Part shown: positions 35,376 to 43,623 of the stretch, in pieces
Layout: each line of letters starts with the position of its first letter
Position numbering within the stretch: the stretch's first letter is position 1
NCBI GenBank assembly: GCA_031265205.1
Contig: JAISCZ010000130.1
Location: forward strand, 1 to 64,000
Source of the DNA: Deltaproteobacteria bacterium
GTDB lineage: Bacteria > Desulfobacterota > Desulfarculia > Adiutricales > Adiutricaceae
Length of the DNA stretch: 64,000 nt
Direction of reading: 5' to 3'
Notes under the pieces: generated by a model
The model's database searches: none
Told to the model about the DNA's origin: nothing
What the model saw: the letters and a program-made list of their open reading frames with translations, nothing else
Program-made: the position numbers and the translations under genes

Positions 35376-35919
35376 CCTTCACCCCACCGTCCCTTCCCCC
35401 GCCGACAAAGGCCCCCTTTCCCATATCCGCTGGGTGGGCTTTGACGTGGACGGGGTCTTAACCGACGGCGGCGTCGTCCTCTCCTCCGACGGGGTCGAGA
35501 GCAAACGCTTCCACAGCCGCGACGGGCACGCCATGAAGCTCCTCGTCCGCGCGGGGCTCAAGGTTTCCATCATCACCGGCCGCCGGAGCGAAATCGTCGT
35601 CAACCGGGCCGCCGAGCTGGGCGTCGTCTCCCTCTACCAGGGAGTTCTCGATAAACTCGCGGCCTTCCGGGAGATCTTAAAGGAGTGGTCCCTTGACCCC
35701 AGCGAGTGCGCCTTCGCGGGCGACGACATGGTGGACTTGCCCATTTTAACCAGGGTGGGCCTCCCCATGGCCCCCGCCGACGCCGCCTCCGAGGTCCTGC
35801 GGGTCGCCCAGTTCGTGAGCCCCTCCCGGGGCGGCCACGGGGCCGCCCGGGACATGGTGGAATTTATCCTCAAAGGCCAAGGGCGCTGGGACGCTATCCT
35901 CGGCCCTTACCTCGCTTAA
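35365..35919 (+). CDS. kdsC: KDO 8-phosphate phosphatase (HAD family)
   Basis: Removes phosphate from KDO-8-P, the step after KdsA. 184 residues. HAD motifs: nucleophile DVDGVLTDGG, Thr/Ser motif ITGRRSE, Lys in DKLAAFREIL, and acidic motif FAGDDMVDLPIL. Starts inside the 3' end of kdsA, so translation is coupled. uvrC begins 19 bp downstream. Confidence 0.95.
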   Translation: MPPNLHPTVPSPADKGPLSHIRWVGFDVDGVLTDGGVVLSSDGVESKRFHSRDGHAMKLLVRAGLKVSIITGRRSEIVVNRAAELGVVSLYQGVLDKLAAFREILKEWSLDPSECAFAGDDMVDLPILTRVGLPMAPADAASEVLRVAQFVSPSRGGHGAARDMVEFILKGQGRWDAILGPYLA

Positions 35920-35938
35920 GGGAGGCGAGGGAAAACCC

Positions 35939-38005
35939 ATGGACCCGAGAGCCGCCCCCCCGCCCGCCGCGCCCGCGGAAGAGCCAGGGCCGAGCCTTGG
36001 GCCGAGCCTCGCGCCGGATCTTGGCTCGGACTTTAGCCCGGGCCTCGCGCCGGATCTTGGCTCGCCCCCCCGCGAGGGGGAACCCGCTCTCCCCGACGGG
36101 GAGCGCCTCTCGCTTTTGCGGGAAAAAGCCCGCGCTCTCCCGCTCTCCCCCGGGGTCTACCTGATGCGGGATCGGGCCGGCGCCATTATCTACGTGGGCA
36201 AAGCCAAGCTCCTGCCGCGTCGGGTCTCCTCCTATTTTCGGGAAAGCCCCGCCACTCCCCGCGTGGGCCTGATGGTTTCCCTGATCCGGGATTTTGAGTG
36301 TCTCCTCACCGCGACCGAAAAAGAGGCCCTGATCCTGGAAAGCGGCCTCATCAAAAAACACCGGCCCCGCTTTAACGTAATCCTCCGCGACGACAAGAGT
36401 TACCCTAGCCTGCGCCTCTCGCTCTCCGAGGAGTATCCCCGCCTGGAGGTGGTCCGAAGGCCCGTCAAAGAGGACGGCTCCCTGATTTACGGACCCTTTC
36501 CCTCGGCCACGGCCCTCAGGGAAACCTTAAAAACGGTCAATCGGCTCTTTCCCCTGCGCCGCTGTCCCCGGCCCGACGTCAAAAAAACCGTCCGCCCTTG
36601 CCTCAACTACCAGCTGGGCCTGTGCCTCGGGCCCTGCCGCCCGGAAGTCACGCCCCAGGATTACCGCCAGATTACCGACGGGGTCCGGCTCTTTTTCCGG
36701 GGCCAGACGGCCGAGCTCGTCCGCTCCTTGAACCAGGAGATGAAAGAGCGCGCGGACCGCTACGAATTCGAGGCGGCGGCCCTTTTAAGGGACCGTCTCC
36801 ACGATTTGGAAAAGACCCTGGAGCGCCAGGTTGTGCAAAATTTCGGCGACGAGGACCTCGACGCCTGGGCCCTCTGCCAAAACGGGGGCTTTACCGGCGG
36901 GGCCGTTCTCCTGATCCGCGGCGGCGCGGTCACGGGTTGCCGCCCCCTTTTTATGGACGGCTCCAACCTCTCCGAGGGACAAGAGTCGCCCCTCGCCTCC
37001 CAGCTTCTTTTAAGCCTGCTCCACCAATATTACGGCGGCGGCGGCGTAAGCCCCCACGAAATCATCCTCCCCGCCCTGCCCCCGCCCGAGGATCTCTGTC
37101 TTTTGCGGGAAATCCTTCCCCCAAGGGACGGGAAAGCGGTTAAAATTCTCTCCCCCAAGCGCGGCGACAAGCAAAAGCTCCTCGTTATGGCCCGCGAGAA
37201 CGCCGAGGCCATTTTAACCGAGCGTTTGGAGCGCCTCGCCCAGACCCAGGGAGTCATGGCGGAAATCAAAAACCGTCTGCGCCTCCCGACCTTGCCCCGC
37301 CGCGTCGAGTGCCTCGATCTGGCCCATCTGCGGGGAGAGGCGGCCGTGGGCGGCATAGTGGTTATGGTGGAGGGCGATTTCCAAAAAGGCCAGTTCCGAC
37401 GCTTCAAGATTAAAGAAGCCGCGGGCGGGGACGATTACGAGGGGACCCGCGAGGTCATCCGCCGGCGCTTTTCGCCCGACAAAGATCCGGCGAAATGGCC
37501 GCGCCCCGACTTATTGCTTTTAGACGGAGGCCGGGGGCAAATCGCCTCGGCCCTCAAAGCCTTTAAGGATTTGGGCCTGGAGCCACCGCCCATCGCGGGA
37601 ATCGCCAAGGACCGGGCCAACCGCGGCCCAGACCGGATCTTTTTGCCGGGCCGCGCCAATCCCGCCGACCTCAAGCCCGGCTCCGCTGGGCTCTTCTTTC
37701 TCGCCAAAATCCGCGACGAGGCCCACCGCTACTGCCGCTCCTACCACCATCAGCTGCGCTCGAAGGACATGCTCCTCAGCGTCCTTTCGGGAGTCAAGGG
37801 TTTAGGTCCGCAAAGGCTCAAAGCCCTCTCCTTGGCCTTTCCCACGCTGGAGGACCTGAGCCGCGCCGGGGACGAGGCTATCTTAAAGATAGCTCCCCTC
37901 TCCCCGGAAAGCCTCGCGGAGGCGCGCGCCAAGCTCCAAGCCCACCTCAGCGATCCCGGGCCCCAGGCCGAGGGCGCGGGCCGCGCCGACTTGAAGAGCC
38001 CCTAA
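35939..38005 (+). CDS. uvrC: UvrABC excinuclease subunit C
   Basis: 688 residues. Makes the dual incisions around bulky DNA lesions bound by UvrB. After a Pro/Ala-rich N-terminal extension of ~60 residues with a duplicated LAPDLGS segment, it has the GIY-YIG nuclease (SPGVYLMRDRAGAIIYVGKA), the conserved CLNYQLGLCLGPC, the UvrB-contact UVR helix near EFEAAALLRDRLHDLEKT, the RNase H-like nuclease (ECLDLAHLRGEA, FRRFKI, LLLDGGRGQIASAL) and C-terminal helix-hairpin-helix (LSGVKGLGPQRLKAL). GGGAGG precedes the ATG. Cotranscribed with kdsA-kdsC by spacing. Confidence 0.96.
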   Translation: MDPRAAPPPAAPAEEPGPSLGPSLAPDLGSDFSPGLAPDLGSPPREGEPALPDGERLSLLREKARALPLSPGVYLMRDRAGAIIYVGKAKLLPRRVSSYFRESPATPRVGLMVSLIRDFECLLTATEKEALILESGLIKKHRPRFNVILRDDKSYPSLRLSLSEEYPRLEVVRRPVKEDGSLIYGPFPSATALRETLKTVNRLFPLRRCPRPDVKKTVRPCLNYQLGLCLGPCRPEVTPQDYRQITDGVRLFFRGQTAELVRSLNQEMKERADRYEFEAAALLRDRLHDLEKTLERQVVQNFGDEDLDAWALCQNGGFTGGAVLLIRGGAVTGCRPLFMDGSNLSEGQESPLASQLLLSLLHQYYGGGGVSPHEIILPALPPPEDLCLLREILPPRDGKAVKILSPKRGDKQKLLVMARENAEAILTERLERLAQTQGVMAEIKNRLRLPTLPRRVECLDLAHLRGEAAVGGIVVMVEGDFQKGQFRRFKIKEAAGGDDYEGTREVIRRRFSPDKDPAKWPRPDLLLLDGGRGQIASALKAFKDLGLEPPPIAGIAKDRANRGPDRIFLPGRANPADLKPGSAGLFFLAKIRDEAHRYCRSYHHQLRSKDMLLSVLSGVKGLGPQRLKALSLAFPTLEDLSRAGDEAILKIAPLSPESLAEARAKLQAHLSDPGPQAEGAGRADLKSP

Positions 38006-38044
38006 AAAGCGCCTTGAGCGCGCCGCGCCTCAAATATTTATTTT

Positions 38045-38395
38045 TTAGGCGTACGTCGGATAGAGGAGACCGTAGCCCCAGGCTTTATGGTGGGGGCAGC
38101 CGCCCGTCGCGCCCGGCGAGAGGGCGGAAATGAGGCCCGCGGTTTCCCGCGCGAGGCTTTTCGCGCTCTCGGCGCTCAGTTTGGGAAGGGACTCGGGATT
38201 TTCTTGAGTCTTTTTCCGCGCCGCCCCCGGGGACAGGGTCACGCTGTCCTTGGGCCGCGCGCCGCTCTCCCCTTGTGGGGAACCGCGCGCGGCGCCCTCC
38301 GTCTCGCTTTTGACCGGCGGACGGTATTCCGTCTGAGGATAGAAGGGCCCAGTCTTCCCCAAAACGTTATAATTGTCGCGGTTCGTTACTCGCAC
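38045..38395 (-). CDS. Hypothetical protein, 116 residues
   Basis: No family recognised. GTG start; opens MRVTNRDNYNVLGKTGPFYP and contains KDSVTLSPGA, a phrase common in small flagellar or secretion-associated proteins, but this alone does not assign it. The end is Gly/His/Cys-containing (GGCPHHKAWGYG). It lies just downstream of another hypothetical gene on the same strand, 46 bp apart, and converges on uvrC. Confidence 0.45.
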   Translation of the reverse strand: MRVTNRDNYNVLGKTGPFYPQTEYRPPVKSETEGAARGSPQGESGARPKDSVTLSPGAARKKTQENPESLPKLSAESAKSLARETAGLISALSPGATGGCPHHKAWGYGLLYPTYA

Positions 38396-38441
38396 GCGCG
38401 CCGCCCTTTTCCCCGCGCGTTACCCCCGCGGGACTCCGAAT

Positions 38442-38966
38442 TTAGATAAAGTCGCCCCGTTTGAATTTTAAGGCCTCCACCGCGGCCAGGGTGGAAGTCT
38501 CGTCGCTTAAGCCTTTCAGGGGGCTCTCCGCGCCGATCCCCAAACTCATGGCGCTTAAGACATCGGAACTTAAAGACAGCTCTTCGGCCATTGGGGCGAT
38601 ATCCTTAAGGGTCATGGACGGATCCCCCAAAGCGATGGCGTAATCTTCCAAAAGCTTTAGGGTTTCGTCGATCTTTTGGGAGGCCTCCGCGGAACTGGTC
38701 CGTTCCGCCGCGCCTTGAGTCCGTAGCTGGCTTAAGCGCAGCTGGGCCAGGCTGTCCTGGGCCAGAAAAGCGGAGGCCGAGCCTTTCTCCGCGCCCGCCG
38801 TGGAATAAAGATCCGCGCCGGGAACGCTCAAGGGAGCGGAACCCTTGGCCTTTTCCACCAGGGCGGCAAAATCTTCCGCGGAGCCCGTCTTCAGGGGCGC
38901 GTGGGTCACGGAATTTTCTTGGGGCCTTAAAAAGACGTTAATGGCGGGGTTATTGTCGATTTTCAT
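38442..38966 (-). CDS. Hypothetical protein, 174 residues
   Basis: Soluble, helix-rich and acidic, no signal peptide or membrane segment. ATG at 38966 (MKIDNNPAINVFLRPQE) has GAAGGATT upstream, a good site. A Ser/Ala/Gln-rich middle (SLAQLRLSQLRTQGAAERT) is followed by IDETLKLLEDYAIALGDPSM, suggesting a coiled-coil. No family recognised. Probably cotranscribed with the 116-residue hypothetical downstream. Confidence 0.6.
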   Translation of the reverse strand: MKIDNNPAINVFLRPQENSVTHAPLKTGSAEDFAALVEKAKGSAPLSVPGADLYSTAGAEKGSASAFLAQDSLAQLRLSQLRTQGAAERTSSAEASQKIDETLKLLEDYAIALGDPSMTLKDIAPMAEELSLSSDVLSAMSLGIGAESPLKGLSDETSTLAAVEALKFKRGDFI

Positions 38967-39195
38967 GGGCAATCCTTCAAAATTTGGCGCTGGGGGCCGC
39001 TGGGCCCGGTTTGTCGCGTCTTAGGTCAAGCAAAGACGGGGCCAAAAATCTCAAAGGAAAGAAACGCCGCCCCGGCGAGAGCTGGCGGCAAAGGGGAAAG
39101 CGCCCAAAAATCATTTGCGGAGGCGCGCTTAAAGAAGCGCGTCCGCGAGGTGGAGAGGCGGGAGTCAAAGAGGCGTCGCGTCAAAAGAAGACGGG

Positions 39196-39235
39196 CGGGA
39201 CAGCTGGATTTGAGCCAGGGGCCTCTCTTGTCCCG
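39196..39235 (-). other. tRNA-Pro 3'-end-like fragment (possible att remnant)
   Basis: GGGACAGCTGGATTTGAGCC matches the T-arm and acceptor 3' side of the intact tRNA-Pro at 42055-42131 with two differences (G for A twice), and TCCCG of the anticodon loop recurs at the expected distance. The 5' half has decayed. Such displaced tRNA 3' ends mark the far end of elements integrated in tRNA genes. The 39236-39659 spacer shows no gene. Confidence 0.5.
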
Positions 39236-39659
39236 CGCGCGGCGCTCCCGCGGGCGCTCTACGCTCGCGTTTGACGATCCCCACCCGCGAGATTCGCGAA
39301 AATCTCGCCTAACCCCCAGTAACCTCTCGGGCCCCTCCCCTATCTACCGGCTCCTCGGCTATCCGGAAAATTTCAGGCTCTAACTTCGCGCCGATAACCT
39401 GACGACTGGAAAAGGAGCGAGCCCGCGAAATTGTCGATCCCCGGATCGCGCTCTTTTGTCCAAGGCTCCCGCTTTTAAGGCCAAGCTCAAGCCATTTGGA
39501 CAAGCTTCCGCTCCGTTTCATGGCTTCGCCCAACAGGCGACCCGCCGCAATCTTGACCGAGCTTCAGGCCTTTGACCAATCTTTCTTCGCGGTCGGCCCC
39601 GCGCGCGCCCCAGGGCTTCCCCCCTTAAGGGATCGCGTTTGGGCGAAGAGCCATAAGTA

Positions 39660-40574
39660 TTACGTTAATTTAGGACCAGAGCCTAACTGGTGGCCGCGAC
39701 GATCCGAATCGTCATCCGTTGACAATCGCGACGCGTTAATCATTTTTAGGACCGTTTCGATCTCGTCTTCGGGCGCTTTCCTATTCTTCTTCTTGAGCGA
39801 AAGAGCGTTCCAAGACTCCAAAAGCGCGCTTTTTTGCTCTTTCGATAACGGAGTATCTCTAAACTTTATAATAACTTCAGACGCGCTGGCGTTTGGATAC
39901 GTCCATTTACCGTTTTGTTCGCGACTGTTTACGAATAACGCTAAATTATCCCTGTCACATATCGAAATTGAAGATAAAAAAGGGACGCTCTCAAGAAAGG
40001 CGATTGTTTGAGGCATATTATCATATGAGGCGTCATGGGCTTCTCGCGTAGTCCACCTCCCAAATCCTCGATTTTCTCTTTGAGTTTCGTACCTCTGATG
40101 AACGCCAAGGACGCTGAACTCCTTTTTTACGGCCAGAACTTTTAAATGGACTTTATAATTTAGGTTACGCAATCTTTCTATCGTGGCCGCTATGGGTCCG
40201 TGTTGACGCAAGGTGATTTCCAGAATGACGTTATAAGAATTTTCTATCGCGTGGCTTAAAAGCCGGCTTGTCCAATCCCTGACGTTCGGCTCCGTATATT
40301 CCGCGATATTCTTATCGTTCTGACAAACTATTTGGCTAAACCAAGGATGCCATTCCCGTTAATCGTCGCCGTTAATCACGATACAGTTATCATTTAGCGA
40401 TCCCTTTTGAGCGAGGATCACATTTGACTTGCCCGCTCCAGGTTGACCTCCAACTATAATCGCTAAAGGCGCGTCTACCGGTACCGGTTTCCCAGTGGCG
40501 AAAACATATTCCATGAGGCTGTTAAAAACATCCTCATGCTGAGACGGAGTCAGCTTGAAGCAATCGGGTATCAT
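39660..40574 (-). pseudogene. Zeta-type toxin kinase interrupted by a nonsense codon
   Basis: Full frame is 304 codons; a TAA at 40361-40359 (codon 72) interrupts it. Before it: AIIVGGQPGAGKS Walker A (42-50) and CIVINGDD with the catalytic-region Asp. After it, in the same frame and without shift: REWHPWF, EYTEPNVRDWTSRLLSHAIE, VILEITLRQHGPI and later FLSSISICDRD. Zeta toxins phosphorylate UDP-N-acetylglucosamine or similar targets. The family often has GDE/DYR followed by HP here, so a Tyr codon (TAT/TAC) to TAA change would explain it. The first ATG overlaps the antitoxin stop by 4 bp. Confidence 0.8.
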
Positions 40575-40870
40575 TCGCTTAAAGACTCCCCGGCTTTAGC
40601 GGCCAGGAAAAGAGCCTTGAGGCGCGGGCAGTACTCGTCCAAAGCCTTTTTCATGATCGCCTTGTCGCCGGAATAAAATAAGTGGTACTCGCGAGCGAGC
40701 AAGCTCAACTGGTCTTTCAGCTCGCGCTTCCGCTCTGGAGTCAAATCAGGCTGGAAAAGCAACTGGTTGGCGACATGGCCACTCATCCCATTTATAGCCG
40801 ACAAAGCCAGTTCGGTGGCGAGAAACTCCTCTTGCTGCCGAATCAAATTATCATAAACCTGTTGATCCAT
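40571..40870 (-). CDS. Epsilon-like antitoxin of the zeta module
   Basis: 99 residues, all-helical (VYDNLIRQQEEFLATELALS, LKDQLSLLAREYHLFYSGD). The assignment rests on size, helical character and its position directly before the zeta toxin with an ATGA overlap; sequence alone is not diagnostic. GAGG lies 6 bp before the ATG. In intact modules it would bind the toxin and block its nucleotide site. It remains open although the toxin is broken. AT-richer than core genes. Confidence 0.65.
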   Translation of the reverse strand: MDQQVYDNLIRQQEEFLATELALSAINGMSGHVANQLLFQPDLTPERKRELKDQLSLLAREYHLFYSGDKAIMKKALDEYCPRLKALFLAAKAGESLSE

Positions 40871-41070
40871 CTGGAAACCTCTTGAAGTCAGGCTTCAATC
40901 CCAGGGGGACGCTGACGCGCCTTGAAGAAAATTCGAGGACAGCGAAGGAGACGCGCGCTTAAAAACGCGGGCGAGCGATCGATACTCAATCGTCCTCCGA
41001 GCTGGCCCCAGGGCTTCTCGCCCCCCCGACGGACTATCCCATACGGAGTCGCTTCACCCAAATCAAAATA

Positions 41071-41210
41071 TGATGAAAGTGCAAAAACCCTTCACCGAAG
41101 AAGCCAGACGGACAACGATGCCTTATATGGTATATTTACCTTATTAATAGCCTTTATTTGGCATTAAAAATGAGCGATAGTCAGTTCCAGGACTTTTTGC
41201 ACTCTCATCA
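41071..41210. repeat. Inverted repeat pair upstream of the toxin-antitoxin module
   Basis: TGATGAAAGTGCAAAAA (41071-41087) and TTTTTGCACTCTCATCA (41194-41210) are complementary at 16 of 17 positions, 106 bp apart. They may be recombinase or regulator sites of the former element. From 41211 to 41874 I see no supportable gene on either strand. Confidence 0.5.
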
Positions 41211-41874
41211 AAATATAGCGGTTTCCGTTTCCCGCGTCAATGCGATACGTCGTTACGCCACCCCGGCCCAATACGATTGGCGCCTCATCTCCCGCAAGCG
41301 CCTGGCGGCCCTTTTCTCGCTCGCGCCGGGGCGTCCGCCCCGGCCCCGCCCGCCTAGCGCCGCCCCCAGTCCCTGGAGGCGATCGCGGTATCATAGCGCG
41401 CGAGGGAGAGCGCCATGGCGAATCGTCCCGGCGCGGGCCCCATCCACGCGCGGCGCGCGGGCTTCCCTTGGAGGCGGCCTCTATCTCGCCGCGCTCGGCG
41501 GCGGCGGGCTCGGGCCAGGGAATAGTCGCGGAGGCGTTTATGACGCGGCTCCCCAGGGCCTTCGCGATGGCGAGCGAAATGTTGTCGCCGGGCGCGCGCG
41601 CCGCGCTCCTTATATCAGGGGAGAGCGCGATCTGGGGGACGAGCCGCGCGCTGGGGCGGAGCGGGGCGAAGGGCAAGGGGGAGGACGCGGCGCGCGGTTG
41701 GCGACGAGAGCGCGCTTGGAGACTCGGGCAAGGTCGGCGCGGATGGAGGCTAAAGGGACGCTTCGCGCTCCTCCAGCTTCAGCGCGACCGGAAAACGCCC
41801 CTCCCCCCCAAAAAAGCTAAGGGCGATTGAGCCACAAGTCCAAGCTTCCAGAGGGGGGAGTAATAAAAAGGCGG

Positions 41875-41889
41875 ATGGTCGGGACAACT
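41875..41889. repeat. 15-bp direct repeat of the tRNA-Pro 3' terminus
   Basis: ATGGTCGGGACAACT here is identical to 42054-42068, which spans the encoded CCA end and acceptor stem of tRNA-Pro. It could be a second att-like core. Confidence 0.5.
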
Positions 41890-41921
41890 AAACCTTTAAT
41901 TAATTATTCCGCTAAACTCAT

Positions 41922-42057
41922 TTTTGGTAGTCTCCTTTAAAGACTACCATCTAGACTACCAAAACAAAAAAAATACCCACGCGAGGGCTTGGTTCCCCGC
42001 TAAATAGTGATATTTTTTCGTACTAACCTCTATATATGGGATAACCTCTATATATGG
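41922..42057. repeat. Alternative hairpins and 16-bp direct repeat next to tRNA-Pro
   Basis: TTTTGGTAGTCT (41922-41933) can pair with AGACTACCA at 41941-41949 or, over 12 bp, with AGACTACCAAAA at 41953-41964. Further on, TAACCTCTATATATGG occurs at 42024-42039 and 42042-42057, the second copy overlapping the tRNA 3' end. The layout resembles binding sites beside an attachment site. Confidence 0.55.
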
Positions 42058-42131
42058 TCGGGACAACTGGATTTGAACCAGCGGCCCCTGCGTCCCGAAC
42101 GCAGTGCTCTACCAGGCTGAGCTATGTCCCG
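42055..42131 (-). tRNA. tRNA-Pro (anticodon CGG)
   Basis: The minus strand folds as a cloverleaf. The acceptor is CGGGACA with TGTCCCG, the D-arm AGCTCAGCCTGGTAGAGC, the anticodon arm CTGCG-TTCGGGA-CGCAG giving anticodon CGG, and the T-arm CTGGTTCAAATCCAG. The discriminator A is followed by an encoded CCA (42057-42055). It reads CCG proline codons. Confidence 0.95.
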
Positions 42132-42267
42132 AAAAAATCCCGAAATGGTCCCGCGATGACTCTCGGAGCCGCTTAGAGGCGAGCCCCAAAGCTTTTGCAA
42201 TATACTTTCCGGGGCCCTCCATTGTCAAGCTATAAGGGCGCTGGCGCGGCGGGGCGCGCCGGTGGCC

Positions 42268-43623
42268 TTAAGGCTCAGGGGGGCTTATTTCGGGCTTGCC
42301 GCGGCCCATGAACTTCAGCCAGGGTTTGGTGTGCGGGAGGCGGTAGTCGGGGAAAACGTCGGGTTCTTGGGGATTGGGCGGCTTGAGGCGGCGGACCAGG
42401 GGCGCCTTTTCCTGGACGCGCAGGGTCGGTTGGCCTTCCCGCCACGCCTGGGAATTTTCCAGAAGGGGCCGCTCCTGGAAGAGGTAGCGGCGCATGCCCA
42501 CGTTATTGATGGTGGCCACCGCGAGCGTGGTGACCAAAAGCGAGGTCCCCCCGTAGCTCACGAAGGGCAAAGGTATGCCCACCACGGGAAAGAGGCCCGT
42601 CACCATCAAAACGTTGATGAGCATCTGCCAGAATATGAGGGAAGTGAGCCCCAAGGCTAAATAGCGCCCGAAACGGTCCTTGCTGCGGCGCGCCACTCCG
42701 ATGGCCGACCGCAGAAGAATATAAAAGAGGCTCAGAACCACCAGCGCGCCCACGAAACCCCATTCCTCGGCCAGGGCCGCGAAGGCGAAATCCGTTTTCG
42801 GGGCCGGCAGGAAGCCGTATTTCTGCTGGGTCCCGTCGTGGAAACCGCGCCCCAGAACCTGGCCGCTCCCGATGGCGCTCTTGGACTGGAGGATCTGCCA
42901 GCCTTTGCCGTTGGAATCCTCCTCGGGTTTCTGGTGGGTGAGGATCCGGTCTATCTGGTAGCCGTGGATGATCCCCTTCTTCTGCAGAAAATCCAGCCCC
43001 CCCAAGAGAAAGACCCAGATCAGCGCCCCCGCCGTCACGGAGACAATGGTTATGAGGAGGGCCCGAGAAAAACGCAGGAAGAGAAACATGGGAAGGACGG
43101 TGAGGCACAGGAGGCCCGCGGTCCCTAAATCAGGCTCACGCAGAATGAGAGCGAAGGGCAGCAAGGTGACGAGCGTGGGGGCGATAATCGTCGTAAGGGT
43201 CAGGCCCTTCTTCTGATAGTCGTCGCGCGCGAAAAAGGAGGCGACGAGAATCGCCAGTACGGGCTTGACAAATTCGGAGGGCTGAAAGCGCACCCCGAAA
43301 AGGGGCAGCCAGCGGGTGGCGCCCCCGGCCGTGATTCCCATGAATTCCACGAGGACGAGGAGGGCTATCCCAAAGCCGTAGAGTAGCGGGGCGGGTTTCC
43401 GCAGGAGCCGGTAGTCGAAGAACATGGCGAGAAAGGCGAGCGCGAGGCCAGCCCCGCAGAAAATGGCCTGCTTGCCGAATTCCGACACGGACCCCGTCGA
43501 TGGGGCGTTGAGGGTCACGCTGTACAGATTGACGAGCCCGCAGACGATGAGACCCAGCATGGAAAGGACTAAGGGCCAGCTGAAGTTTTCCAAAAGCCTT
43601 CGGTCGAGGGTGATTTTTTTCAC
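42268..43623 (-). CDS. rodA: RodA, SEDS peptidoglycan glycosyltransferase
   Basis: 451 residues with about ten membrane segments. Polymerises glycan strands from lipid II in the elongation complex with PBP2. SEDS landmarks: GGATRWLPLFGVRFQPSEFVK, REPDLGTA and the late FPVVGIPLPFVSYGGTSL. GTG at 43623 is chosen because GGGGGAG lies just before it; its GTGA overlaps the mrdA stop. The C-terminal ~70 residues after RRYLFQERP are a Pro-rich cytoplasmic tail longer than usual. Confidence 0.94.
   Translation of the reverse strand: MKKITLDRRLLENFSWPLVLSMLGLIVCGLVNLYSVTLNAPSTGSVSEFGKQAIFCGAGLALAFLAMFFDYRLLRKPAPLLYGFGIALLVLVEFMGITAGGATRWLPLFGVRFQPSEFVKPVLAILVASFFARDDYQKKGLTLTTIIAPTLVTLLPFALILREPDLGTAGLLCLTVLPMFLFLRFSRALLITIVSVTAGALIWVFLLGGLDFLQKKGIIHGYQIDRILTHQKPEEDSNGKGWQILQSKSAIGSGQVLGRGFHDGTQQKYGFLPAPKTDFAFAALAEEWGFVGALVVLSLFYILLRSAIGVARRSKDRFGRYLALGLTSLIFWQMLINVLMVTGLFPVVGIPLPFVSYGGTSLLVTTLAVATINNVGMRRYLFQERPLLENSQAWREGQPTLRVQEKAPLVRRLKPPNPQEPDVFPDYRLPHTKPWLKFMGRGKPEISPPEP

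Noticed and set aside
40359-40361. Programmed read-through or recoding of the zeta toxin stop
   Set aside because: The codon is TAA, not TGA or TAG, and I see no recoding element after it; a plain nonsense mutation is simpler.
41158-41830. Long frames on both strands between the toxin-antitoxin module and tRNA-Pro
   Set aside because: Composition is Arg/Gly/Ala/Pro low-complexity in every frame, without motifs or ribosome-binding sites.
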